Assembly: GCA_947483545.1 (NCBI GenBank)
Contig: CANKNP010000080.1
Location: 1-16,579, forward strand
Length of the DNA: 16,579 nucleotides
Source of the DNA: Deltaproteobacteria bacterium
GTDB lineage: Bacteria > Myxococcota > UBA796 > SXON01
Direction: 5' to 3'
Part shown: piece by piece, positions 1-6,776 of the stretch
Position numbering within the stretch: the stretch's first letter is position 1
Layout: the number at the start of each line of letters is the position of its first letter
The notes under the pieces: model-generated
Database searches by the model: none
What the model was told of the DNA's origin: nothing
The model's input: only the letters and a program-made list of their open reading frames with translations
Position numbers and translations under genes: made by a program

Positions 1-738
1 ATTGCGACCCCGCTGCCGATGGGCCAGGGGGTCGTTCGCACCCAGCATGGCTTGCTCTCGATCCCCGTTCCGGCGACTGTGGAAGGTCTACGCGGCTATC
101 CCGTCATGCCCAGCCCCTTCAGCGGCGAGCTGGTCACCCCGACCGGGGCGGCGTTCATCGCCGCTCTTGCCACTCCCGGTGCGATGCCTGCGATGATCAT
201 CCGGTCCACCGGGTACGGCGCCGGCACGCGGGACCCGAACACCCACGCGAACGTGCTGCGCGTCGTGATCGGCGAGGGCGACGCGGGCAGCGTCGGGGAG
301 ATCGTCGAGATCTCGACGCAGGTGGACGACCTCGCCGGGGAGTCCGTTCCGCCGCTCCTCACCGCGCTCTTCGATGCGGGCGCCGTGGACGCCTTCGTCG
401 TGCCGATCACGATGAAAAAAGGGCGCCCGGCGCTGCTGATTCGGGCGCTCTGCGCTCCAGAACGCCGTGCGCAGGTCGGCACCGCGTTGCTCCTCCACGC
501 GGGCTCCTTCGGCTACCGCTGGGCCCGCATGGAGCGCGAGGTGCTCGCCCGCCGCTGGCAGACCGTGACCACGCCCTTCGGGGACGTGCGCATCAAGATC
601 GGGGAGCGTGCAGGCGCCATCGTGCATGCCGCGCCGGAGCACGCGGACTGCCAGGCGCTTGCCCTCGCCCGCCGGGTCCCCTTGGCCGAGGTCTACCGGG
701 CTGCGCTGGTGAGCTGGCAGACCGAGCAGTCCAAGTGA
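1..738 (+). CDS. larC: LarC nickel-insertion protein (C-terminal part, 5' truncated by window)
   Basis: LarC (DUF111 family) is the cytoplasmic nickel chelatase that inserts Ni into pyridinium-3,5-bisthiocarboxylic acid mononucleotide, the nickel-pincer cofactor of lactate racemase and related enzymes. The frame is open from base 1, so the start lies outside the window and about 245 C-terminal residues are visible. Family features seen are the 'RTQHGLLSIPVPAT' segment near the N-terminal edge, 'GELVTPTGAA', the 'GYGAGTRD' loop, and 'PITMKKGRPALLI' in the C-terminal half. The last residues match the usual 'PEHADC...LAEVYR' ending, so the 3' end is intact. The stop overlaps the next start (GTGA), which implies translational coupling. 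No larA, larB or larE is present in the window. The identification is confident; whether the host uses the cofactor for lactate racemase or another enzyme cannot be seen. Confidence 0.93.
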   Translation: MATPLPMGQGVVRTQHGLLSIPVPATVEGLRGYPVMPSPFSGELVTPTGAAFIAALATPGAMPAMIIRSTGYGAGTRDPNTHANVLRVVIGEGDAGSVGEIVEISTQVDDLAGESVPPLLTALFDAGAVDAFVVPITMKKGRPALLIRALCAPERRAQVGTALLLHAGSFGYRWARMEREVLARRWQTVTTPFGDVRIKIGERAGAIVHAAPEHADCQALALARRVPLAEVYRAALVSWQTEQSK

Positions 739-1373
739 ACCCCTCAGAGCTGCTGGGTGCCTTGCTCGAGTGCCTTCCGGACGCCGCGGTCGCAGCCGAC
801 AACCGGGGTCGAATTCTGCACTTCAACTCCAGCGCCACACGGCTGCTGGGCTGGTCCGCCAGTGAAGCGATGGAGCGGCTGCGGACGCCGGACCTGTACG
901 CGGACCTCGCGGACGCCCGGGCGGTCATGGTGCGACTTCGGCAGCGCACCGCGGGGCTTCCGGGTGCAGCCGAGCCGATGAGCGTGGACCTGCGCACCCG
1001 CGGCGGCGCCCGCGTTCCCGTTCGCCTGACCGCTTCCTGGGTTCGCGGCCCCTCGGGCCCCGCCGGCACGGTCGGGGTGTTCGCCGACCGGCGTCCGCTC
1101 CAGGGCATCGAGGACCGTCTCCAGGCCGCCACGGAGCTGGTCGCGGATCGCGAGCGTCGGGTGGAGGCGACCAATATCGGGCCACGGATGGCCAGCGAAC
1201 TGGCGCAGCCGATGACCGCCGCGCTCGCCCACCTCGACATCGTCGTCGAGCGCGGGGGCTTGCCCGAGGCCGCCGAAGACCGCGTCATGCAGGCGCTGGA
1301 GCAGCTCGAGCGGGTCCGCGGTATTGTCCACGAGCTCACGCGGCTCAGCACCCACTGGAAGGCGCCCCTCTGA
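735..1373 (+). CDS. PAS-domain protein with degenerate HisKA-like segment
   Basis: This is a 212-residue cytoplasmic protein with no signal peptide or membrane segment. Residues about 6-120 look like a PAS fold: 'LPDAAVAADNRGRILHFNSS', then 'RLLGWSASEAM', then a PAC-like strand around 90-118. Residues about 125-208 are helical and resemble a histidine-kinase dimerisation helix pair. At 152-160 'MASELAQPM' aligns with the H-box consensus 'SHELRTPL', but the phospho-accepting His is replaced by Ser154. No HATPase domain follows, so it should not autophosphorylate. The GTG start at 735 overlaps the larC stop by 4 bp, and the stop overlaps the next ATG (TGATG), so the three genes are probably one transcript. 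It may be a sensory or dimerising partner of another kinase or a remnant of one. The ligand is unknown. Confidence 0.75.
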   Translation: MNPSELLGALLECLPDAAVAADNRGRILHFNSSATRLLGWSASEAMERLRTPDLYADLADARAVMVRLRQRTAGLPGAAEPMSVDLRTRGGARVPVRLTASWVRGPSGPAGTVGVFADRRPLQGIEDRLQAATELVADRERRVEATNIGPRMASELAQPMTAALAHLDIVVERGGLPEAAEDRVMQALEQLERVRGIVHELTRLSTHWKAPL

Positions 1374-2215
1374 TGTTCAAGCAAATCCTGGCGCTCGTCG
1401 CGCTCCCTGAGGGCACCGCTCAGGCTGGCCCCGACCTCGCAGTGCTCGAAGGCGTGCGTACCCTCGCGCTCGCCGGGGCTGAGCCGAAGGCCCATGTCCA
1501 CCTGCTCCACGTTGTCGAGCAAGGACGCGGCTTGTTCGACCTGCCATCGCGCCTCCGCCCGCCTCCGCCGAGCCTGGACGTCGCCGCCCACGCGCTCGCC
1601 GCCGAAGGCATCCAGGTGACGGCGCTGCACGCCCAAGGCCGGTTGACCGAGGAAGTCGAGCGGATCCAACGGGAAGCGAAGATCGAGCTCGTCGTGGTCG
1701 GACGACCCTCGCGCGGGTGGGGCGACCACGGGCTGCGCGTCGTACGTCTCTCGGACGCCCCCGTGCTGGTGATGCCCGAGGGCTCCACCCTGCGATCCGG
1801 TGTCGCCGTCGTCGGCATGGACTTCTCGCCGAACGCGCTACGCGCCTACCACCTCGCTCGGAGCTTCTTCGGCGAGGTGCGGCCTGTCGCGGTGATCGAC
1901 GCTGAGGGCGAGCAGGACGACGTGTTGGCCCTTCGCACGCGCATCGCGGCCGAGTGGGCAGCGCTGGCCGGCGACGACGGCTGCGCCATCCACATCACGG
2001 CGTCCACGCGCCCGGCGGACGCGCTCTTGGAGGCCTCTGCCGATGCGGACATGCTGGCGGTCGGCTCACGAGGGCTCACCCCACTCGCGGCCGTCCTGCT
2101 CGGTAGCACCGCCGAAAAGCTCGGTGCACGTTGCCCTTGCCCGCTGCTGGTCTACCGGGATCCGGGCACCCGCCGCGGGTTGTTCGAGAGCTTTCTCGGG
2201 GTTCGCGAGGGGTAG
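1373..2215 (+). CDS. Tandem universal stress protein (two UspA-like domains)
   Basis: This 280-residue soluble protein has two UspA-fold domains, roughly residues 1-137 and 142-265. The second keeps the nucleotide-binding features of ATP-binding Usp proteins: Asp150 at the end of its first strand ('VVGMDFSPNA') and the G-2x-G-9x-G-S/T loop as G231, G234, G244-S245 ('GSRGLTPLAAVLLGST'). In the first domain the loop is degenerate ('GRPSRGWGDHG'), so it probably does not bind ATP. Tandem Usp proteins with one active and one worn domain are common in bacteria. The ATG shares its A with the upstream TGA stop (TGATG), and a GGAAGG stretch lies about 10 nt upstream. It is the last gene of the larC-PAS-Usp unit and converges on the next gene with only 6 nt between the stops. 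A stress or survival role is inferred from family only. Confidence 0.88.
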   Translation: MFKQILALVALPEGTAQAGPDLAVLEGVRTLALAGAEPKAHVHLLHVVEQGRGLFDLPSRLRPPPPSLDVAAHALAAEGIQVTALHAQGRLTEEVERIQREAKIELVVVGRPSRGWGDHGLRVVRLSDAPVLVMPEGSTLRSGVAVVGMDFSPNALRAYHLARSFFGEVRPVAVIDAEGEQDDVLALRTRIAAEWAALAGDDGCAIHITASTRPADALLEASADADMLAVGSRGLTPLAAVLLGSTAEKLGARCPCPLLVYRDPGTRRGLFESFLGVREG

Positions 2216-2221
2216 ATCGGC

Positions 2222-3109
2222 CTACTCGCCCAGATCGTCGATATCCCCATCCCCGCCAAGCTCCGCCTCGGGCAGGGTCGGATCACAGAACACGATGTAC
2301 CAGGCGTCCTCGGTGAACGAGGAGTCCTGGCTCACCCACTCGCTCCAGCGGGGCAGCTCGGCGTCGCCCGTCTTTTTGTCAAACGGCTTGAGCCGGGGGC
2401 TCGCTTGCCCGCTCGCCAGGCACTGCTTGAACTGTTTTCCCCGGGCAGAAGTCAGCGCCTCGGAGACCTCTTCGCGGCACTTCGAAAGCTTGTTCCGATT
2501 GCCCTTCTCGCAGATCTGCACCATCGCGTCGCTCTTGAAGCCGACCCACTTCGCGTCGATCGTCTCGCCCTGCGCCACGACGGTCTCGCCCCGTGCGGTC
2601 GCGGTCTCCTGGCGAGAGACCTGAAGATCCGCCTCCAGCACAGCCTTCTCCTCAAGCGCCACGGTGAGCAGCGCCTGCAGCGCGACCAGCTCCTCCTCCT
2701 TCGCGGCCAGCTCCTTCTTGAGCGCCGCGCTCTTGCCATTGCTCTTCTTGACCTTGGCCTCGAGGACCTTCATCTCCTCCTGCTTCTTCTCCACCTCGGT
2801 CTGGAGATCGCCGACCTTCTGGTTGGCCGCCTCGTACTCGGTCTTGGCGGCCTCCTCCCGCTTCGCCTTCTCCGCGAGCAGCTCGGAATAAGCCTTCTCG
2901 GAAGCGTCCAGTCGCGCGATCAACTCCGCGCGCGAGAGCTCCCCCTCGGGCCGGTTCATCAGCTCCGGGTTCTGCGAGTACTCCAACACGCTGGCCCCCA
3001 CGATGCCGACGACCGCGCCCAGCGCGAGCGCGACGGCGTGCGTGACGATTTGAACGAGGCAGCCACCGATGCGGCTGGGGGGAGGTTCGGGGTTCTCGTA
3101 GTCAGACAC
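2222..3109 (-). CDS. Single-pass membrane protein with long coiled coil, unknown function
   Basis: No family was recognised. From the chosen GTG start the protein has 295 residues. It has a short Pro-rich N-terminus, one hydrophobic segment at about 18-42 ('IVTHAVALALGAVVGIVGAS'), a charged Glu/Lys/Ala-rich heptad-like coiled coil at about 58-170, and a C-terminal domain with four cysteines (C200, C211, C230, C275). It ends in an acidic tail. The open frame extends 28 residues further upstream, but the GTG at 3109 has a strong AAGGAG 5 nt before it, which decides the start. The layout suggests an inner-membrane anchor with the coiled coil and Cys-containing domain outside the cytoplasm, where disulfides could form; this topology is inferred. 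It lies 43 nt downstream of the Mpo1-like gene on the same strand and may be cotranscribed. Confidence 0.8.
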   Translation of the reverse strand: MSDYENPEPPPSRIGGCLVQIVTHAVALALGAVVGIVGASVLEYSQNPELMNRPEGELSRAELIARLDASEKAYSELLAEKAKREEAAKTEYEAANQKVGDLQTEVEKKQEEMKVLEAKVKKSNGKSAALKKELAAKEEELVALQALLTVALEEKAVLEADLQVSRQETATARGETVVAQGETIDAKWVGFKSDAMVQICEKGNRNKLSKCREEVSEALTSARGKQFKQCLASGQASPRLKPFDKKTGDAELPRWSEWVSQDSSFTEDAWYIVFCDPTLPEAELGGDGDIDDLGE

Positions 3110-3114
3110 GGGGG

Positions 3115-3120
3115 CTCCTT
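3115..3120 (-). promoter_or_regulatory. Ribosome binding site deciding the coiled-coil protein start
   Basis: On the minus strand AAGGAG is followed by CCCCC and then GTG. This is a near-perfect Shine-Dalgarno sequence with 5-nt spacing, which fixes the start at 3109 rather than the longer open frame reaching 3193. Confidence 0.85.
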
Positions 3121-3152
3121 GGCCCCGGTCGGAAACGCCGGGACGGGGCGGG

Positions 3153-3614
3153 CTAACCCGCTTTGGGCTCCGTGCCCGCGATCTCCTCGCCACGACCCGC
3201 CCAGAGCTGCCCCCGCCACATCGCGCCGCACATCCGAAAATCGCCCGCCAGCGACCAGAGCGGGTAGGTGAAGGTCGCGGGCCGGTTCCCCTCGATCAAG
3301 AAGTGGCCGACCCAGGCCCAGGCGTAGGCGAACGCAATCGCACCGAGCATCGCAGGGTTTGCGATCACGGCGAGCAGGATGCCGAGCAGCAGCACCGGGG
3401 CGGCGTTCCGGTGGGCCTCCATCTTGAACGCGAGGGTGAAGATCACCGCGTCCAAGAGCGCCACGGGGATCATCGTGGTGGGTCGGGCGATGATGCAGCC
3501 AAGCGCCAGCAGGACAAACCCGTTCGTGCCGATGAAGTGCACGATCCGGCAGCGGAGTTCACGGTGTTGGCCGATGTAGAACGGCCAGAATTCGGCGAAG
3601 GAGGCGATGCGCAT
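3153..3614 (-). CDS. Mpo1-like / DUF962 family membrane protein
   Basis: This 153-residue protein matches the DUF962 family, which includes yeast Mpo1 (YGL010w), an iron-dependent dioxygenase acting on 2-hydroxy fatty acids in alpha-oxidation. Signature parts seen are 'FAEFWPFYIGQHREL' near the N-terminus, 'RIVHFIGTNGF', and 'GHFLIEGNRPATFTYPLWSL' late in the protein. The conserved His residues H17, H26 and H104 are candidate metal ligands by family analogy. Several hydrophobic stretches (about 30-60 and 72-105) indicate a polytopic membrane protein. The ATG at 3614 is preceded by AGGGA at 6-nt spacing; an in-frame TTG two codons upstream is less likely. Family membership is secure. Bacterial function is largely inferred from Mpo1, and a lipid hydroxy-acyl substrate is plausible. 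Confidence 0.88.
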   Translation of the reverse strand: MRIASFAEFWPFYIGQHRELRCRIVHFIGTNGFVLLALGCIIARPTTMIPVALLDAVIFTLAFKMEAHRNAAPVLLLGILLAVIANPAMLGAIAFAYAWAWVGHFLIEGNRPATFTYPLWSLAGDFRMCGAMWRGQLWAGRGEEIAGTEPKAG

Positions 3615-3620
3615 GGCCAA

Positions 3621-3625
3621 TCCCT
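3621..3625 (-). promoter_or_regulatory. Ribosome binding site for the Mpo1-like gene
   Basis: AGGGA on the minus strand lies 6 nt before the ATG at 3614. It favours that ATG over the in-frame TTG at 3620, which this site would crowd. Confidence 0.6.
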
Positions 3626-3636
3626 AACCCTGCTTT

Positions 3637-3656
3637 GTGGGGGGCAAGCCCCCCAC
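3637..3656. repeat. Perfect GC hairpin in the 3615-3790 gap
   Basis: GTGGGGGG and CCCCCCAC form a perfect 8-bp stem around a CAAG loop (read on +), within the 176-nt gap between the lipoprotein stop (3791) and the Mpo1-like start (3614). It could end or slow transcription from the lipoprotein gene, which reads towards it. There is no T-run after the stem in that direction, so a classical intrinsic terminator is not shown. The rest of the gap holds no supported gene. Confidence 0.6.
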
Positions 3657-3790
3657 GCCCCCCGCGAGCCGAGATGCGCTCGACTACGAGCGCGTGGCCG
3701 GTTTCGTCGGGAGTACCCTTCGAAGCCGGCCCTCGGCTCGGGTGTACTTGAGCCCGTGCGCAGGCGGCGCGGAACTTCGGGGCGTGAGTA

Positions 3791-4819
3791 CTACTCACAC
3801 ACGATCGGCCCGAGCGGCAGGGTGTTGTCCGCCGCGAAGCCGACGGTCATCGTGTCGAGGTGGCCCGTGCCCATGTAGAAGTGGACCTCCTCGGTCGTTC
3901 CTGCGATGTGCTCCAGGTCCCCAGGCCCGGTCTCGTACCCGGCCGCCGTGACGACGGACCGGCCCTCCGGCGAGGTCAGGATCATCCGCGTCCCCGGATC
4001 TGGCCGGTCGGTCCAGTACATGTTGACGTACCAGCCCTCGTCCTCTTCCGGGAGCTTGGAGCCCCACGCCCCTTGCCCGTACTCGCAACCCTCCTGCGGC
4101 GCCCAGTCCTGTTCCCGGTGCATGATGAACGCGGTGGTGACCTGGGATTGGGCGTAGTGCGCGTCCAGCCCATCTGTGCTGCTCTCAGGCCAGCTTTCCC
4201 CGAACCCGTCGTCCTCGGTCACCAGGTGGGCCTCCAGGACGATCGGCCCTGTTGCCGGCATGGAGAGCAGATCGTCGGTGTTGTACCGACCGATCGGCGT
4301 GTCCAGCATCGCGCAGGAGCCGACGTTGGGGATCACAAAGCCGATGTCCAGGGAGAAACTGCCGGATTGCTCCTCACCGTCCGAGACGAACGTGTCGGCG
4401 ACGACGTAGTAGGTCCCGGCCTCCACGTGCGCGCCAGCGTCGAAGTTGCCACGCCCGAGGCACGCCGCAGCGTCGCGCGCGCTAAGCAGGTGAACGTCGA
4501 TGTCCACGCCGGCATCGGCGTTGTCGGTGAGCGCTGCGCTCAGAAACCCAGCCGCCGGGAGATCGACGCGCCAGATCAGCTCAGGGCCGGATTCATCGGT
4601 GTCGGGGGAGCAACTGTAGGCGTCGAACGTTCGGGTCCCGCCGGTCAGGGTATCGGCTTCCGCGTGGAACGGGAAGCTGTCCACGCACACCACACCCTCC
4701 TCGCAGGGGTCGGCGGAGTCGTCGTCGGAGGTGTCGAGGCCCAACGCTGTGTCGTCGGCCCCCTTGAGATCGGCGGAAGATTTGGGCGTCGAGCAAGCGA
4801 GCACGGAGAGGAGGAGCAT
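3791..4819 (-). CDS. Asp-rich secreted lipoprotein with PPC-like domain, unknown function
   Basis: This 342-residue protein begins 'MLLLSVLAC', a very short signal with a lipobox-like end. Lipidation is expected at Cys9, followed by an Asp/Ser-rich tether (about 20-40). Residues about 46-160 look like a beta-sandwich of the bacterial pre-peptidase C-terminal (PPC) kind: 'LIWRVDLPAAGFLSAALTD' then 'VEAGTYYVVADTF'. The half from about 170 on, with motifs such as 'AAGYETGPGD' and 'EEVHFYMGTGH', was not recognised and shows no obvious catalytic site. Several cysteines (C39, C45, C70, C110, C169, C235, C341) suggest disulfides outside the cytoplasm. The ATG at 4819 has no clear Shine-Dalgarno and the signal lacks the usual positive residues. 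Upstream in-frame codons are Arg-rich but hold no ATG, GTG or TTG nearby, so the start is uncertain. Confidence 0.78.
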   Translation of the reverse strand: MLLLSVLACSTPKSSADLKGADDTALGLDTSDDDSADPCEEGVVCVDSFPFHAEADTLTGGTRTFDAYSCSPDTDESGPELIWRVDLPAAGFLSAALTDNADAGVDIDVHLLSARDAAACLGRGNFDAGAHVEAGTYYVVADTFVSDGEEQSGSFSLDIGFVIPNVGSCAMLDTPIGRYNTDDLLSMPATGPIVLEAHLVTEDDGFGESWPESSTDGLDAHYAQSQVTTAFIMHREQDWAPQEGCEYGQGAWGSKLPEEDEGWYVNMYWTDRPDPGTRMILTSPEGRSVVTAAGYETGPGDLEHIAGTTEEVHFYMGTGHLDTMTVGFAADNTLPLGPIVCE

Positions 4820-4948
4820 CGCGGCGTTTAGCCTGTGGCGACGGGGCGGGCGGCCTCGGGGCCACCGGGAGTCGGCCGCCGCCGCCGTGAGACGGCCGTG
4901 CGCACCTGCCTGGTGGGGAGGACGACCCCGCCGCCGGCTACCTCACCA

Positions 4949-5665
4949 TTACCGCTTCAAATTCTCCAGAAACGCCGACTGGCTGATCGCCCGGAATTGC
5001 GCCGCCAGCAGGTTTCCGAGCGCGTCCTCGAATTGCGTCTCGCCGCTCTCCAGCAGCAATCGCCGTGCGAGGGCCGCGGCTACGGCGGTCTCGGGGCGGT
5101 AGTGCGCGCGCAGATCGGCGTGGTCGAGCTCCTCGCGGACATCGTCGATGAGGCCAAGGCGCACCGCCTCCGCAACACCGACGGCATCGCCACGCAGGAT
5201 CAGACGGCGCGCGTGCCCGATGCCCACGTACCGGGCGAGCCGCCAGGTGGCCATCCCTGGGAGAAAGCCCATCTGGACCTCGGGAAGTCGAAAACTGGCG
5301 TGGGCCATGGCGCTCCGCACGTCGCAGGCCAGCAGCAGTTGAAAACCCCCGCCGATCAAGTCCCCTTCGGCGAAGAACGCCGTGACCTTCTCGAGCTGCT
5401 CGACCCGGCGCAAGAGCTTCTCCCACTTGTTGAACCCGTGGATGTCCAACCCCACCTTCGGGTCGAAGTCCGTGAAGTCGATCCCCTGGCTTGCGCCGCG
5501 GAAAATCACCAGCGAGGCGGTCGAGCTGTCTTGGAGCGCGTCACACACGCGCTCCAACTCCTGGAGTTGTTTGACGTTGATGCGCGGCCGGACCAGCCGG
5601 ATCGTGGCGATGTCGCCATCATCCACGTAGGTGAGGGTTTCAAACGTGGATTGGGACTTGGGCAT
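4949..5665 (-). CDS. Enoyl-CoA hydratase/isomerase-fold protein, DpgB/DpgD-like partner of the type III PKS
   Basis: This 238-residue crotonase-fold protein is shorter than typical enoyl-CoA hydratases (about 260). The oxyanion-hole regions are recognisable: 'GIDFTDFD' near 61-68 and 'GDLIGGGFQLLLACD' at 101-115. The segment 'RLPEVQMGFLPGMATWRL' at 126-143 follows, with Glu129 at the position of one crotonase catalytic Glu (Glu164). The other Glu (crotonase Glu144, in 'GGGCEL') is Gln109 here, so it may act as a dehydratase or isomerase-like helper rather than a standard hydratase. It starts 3 nt after the synthase stop, with GGAG at 7-nt spacing inside the last synthase codons, so the two genes are coupled. 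In dihydroxyphenylglycine pathways DpgB and DpgD are crotonase-fold proteins that help DpgA finish the aromatic product. That role is inferred here from adjacency and family. Confidence 0.85.
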   Translation of the reverse strand: MPKSQSTFETLTYVDDGDIATIRLVRPRINVKQLQELERVCDALQDSSTASLVIFRGASQGIDFTDFDPKVGLDIHGFNKWEKLLRRVEQLEKVTAFFAEGDLIGGGFQLLLACDVRSAMAHASFRLPEVQMGFLPGMATWRLARYVGIGHARRLILRGDAVGVAEAVRLGLIDDVREELDHADLRAHYRPETAVAAALARRLLLESGETQFEDALGNLLAAQFRAISQSAFLENLKR

Positions 5666-5668
5666 GCT

Positions 5669-6733
5669 TCAGCTCCAGCGGATCAAGGCAGTTTCAACGG
5701 TGCTTCCGGGGCCCATCGTCATCATGACCCCAAAGTCCCCGCGGCGGACCTTACCCTCTTTCATCAGCCGGTTGTAGCTGAACAAGAACGAGCCCGAGGA
5801 GAGGTTTCCAAAGTCGCGCAGCACAGAGTGCGTGTGACGCACGTCGTGGTCGGTCAAGCCCAGGTTGTACTTGATGGCGTCCACGACCTTCTTGCCGCCC
5901 GAGTGAACGATCCAGTGGGAAATGTGGCGCTGCTTGAGCCCGTGCTGAGCGAGCAGTCGTGCGACGGGCCTGGGAGCGTTGGCGCCCACGACGTAGGGGA
6001 TGTCCCGGTCCAGGAAAAAGCTGAACTTACCAGCTTCATCGTCCCAGTCGTAGCGCATCGCATCCGCGGCCTGCGGGATCAGGTGGCTGTTGAAGCCCAG
6101 GACCTGCGGGATCGGCGGGCCGACGTGGTCGTTCGAATGCGCGCGTACAAGCACCGCAGCCGCGCCATCCCCGAACAGCGAGTTCACGATCGCCGTCCGC
6201 ATCGTATTGTCGAACACGTACACGGCCGAGCACACCTCGATGCAGACCATCAGCGCGTTGCGACCCGGGTTCGCCTTCGCCCACGCCGTGGTCAGGTTCA
6301 GCCCGTTGAGCCCCGCGTTGCAGCCCATCCCCACGATGTCCGCCCGCGAGCAGTCCTCTCGAAACCCCATCTTCCCCATCAGCAACGCCGACAGTCCGGG
6401 TGCCAGAAACCCCGTCGTGGTGATGCACACGAGGTGATCGATGTCTCGGACCGTGAGCCCCGTCCCCTCCAAGCACGCGGTCACCGCCTCCGGCCCGATC
6501 TGCATCGCACCCCACTTGTGCTTCGCCAGGAGCTGGCCCTGCGTCTCATGTGGCGCGCCGTCCGGTCCGGCTTCCGGCAGGTAGAGGTGCCGCGTCAGGA
6601 TGTGGCTCGACGTGAACAGCGACCGGATCCGCGGATCTTCCACCTTGAACCGCAGCAGCAGGTCTTCCTGACGGACCCGCTCCGGCGGATTTGCGGTTCC
6701 GATCGAGAGCAGGCGCGGCGCGGCATCCAGCAT
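5669..6733 (-). CDS. dpgA: Type III polyketide synthase, DpgA (3,5-dihydroxyphenylacetyl-CoA synthase) type
   Basis: This 354-residue protein belongs to the chalcone/stilbene synthase fold. The catalytic triad is intact: Cys138 in 'VGMGCNAGLNGLN', His277 in 'WIVHSGGKKV' and Asn310 in 'DFGNLSSGSF'. The C-terminal 'GPGSTVETAL' loop is also family-typical. The Cys motif is that of DpgA proteins rather than plant chalcone synthases or RppA. DpgA condenses four malonyl-CoA units into 3,5-dihydroxyphenylacetyl-CoA, the precursor of dihydroxyphenylglycine in glycopeptide antibiotics. The crotonase-fold gene downstream fits this. No dioxygenase (DpgC) or aminotransferase is seen, so the product may stay at the arylacetyl-CoA stage or feed another pathway. 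The ATG has no Shine-Dalgarno but lies 6 nt after a TATACT element, consistent with a leaderless mRNA. The exact product is an inference. Confidence 0.88.
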   Translation of the reverse strand: MLDAAPRLLSIGTANPPERVRQEDLLLRFKVEDPRIRSLFTSSHILTRHLYLPEAGPDGAPHETQGQLLAKHKWGAMQIGPEAVTACLEGTGLTVRDIDHLVCITTTGFLAPGLSALLMGKMGFREDCSRADIVGMGCNAGLNGLNLTTAWAKANPGRNALMVCIEVCSAVYVFDNTMRTAIVNSLFGDGAAAVLVRAHSNDHVGPPIPQVLGFNSHLIPQAADAMRYDWDDEAGKFSFFLDRDIPYVVGANAPRPVARLLAQHGLKQRHISHWIVHSGGKKVVDAIKYNLGLTDHDVRHTHSVLRDFGNLSSGSFLFSYNRLMKEGKVRRGDFGVMMTMGPGSTVETALIRWS

Positions 6734-6746
6734 GCTGCGAGTATAC
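6734..6746 (-). promoter_or_regulatory. Probable -10 element giving a leaderless synthase mRNA
   Basis: On the minus strand GTATACTC is followed by GCAGC and then ATG. The TATACT hexamer ends exactly 6 nt before the start codon, so a transcript starting at the usual distance would begin at the A of ATG. No -35-like sequence and no Shine-Dalgarno is visible. The assignment is inferred from geometry. Confidence 0.55.
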
Positions 6747-6776
6747 GCCGGCGGCTCGCGCAGCCGCGGTATACTC
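6739..6776. repeat. Inverted repeat spanning the divergent start region
   Basis: GAGTATAC (6739-6746) and GTATACTC (6769-6776) are perfect inverted copies. Inside them GCGGCT (6751-6756) and AGCCGC (6762-6767) form a second pair, offset by about 1.5 bp from the outer centre. The repeat fills most of the 48-bp gap between the synthase and FG-GAP lipoprotein starts, so it may be both a bidirectional promoter and a regulator site. Confidence 0.65.

Noticed and set aside
593..1729. 378-codon minus-strand frame opposite the PAS and Usp genes
   Set aside because: Composition is Arg/Ser/Pro-rich with no motif; the plus-strand genes explain the coding signal.
2195..2232. Possible hairpin across the convergent Usp and coiled-coil stops
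   Set aside because: Pairing GCGA/TCGC and GTAG/CTAC needs a 3-nt bulge and has no T-run on either side.
2405..3271. 288-codon plus-strand Leu/Arg-rich frame
   Set aside because: It is the antisense image of the coiled-coil gene, whose Glu/Lys heptads read as Leu-rich sequence in reverse.
4849..4880. GGCGGCC / GGCCGCC inverted repeat upstream of the minus-strand lipoprotein
   Set aside because: A 7-bp all-GC stem with an 18-nt loop is readily explained by base composition; there is no T-run.
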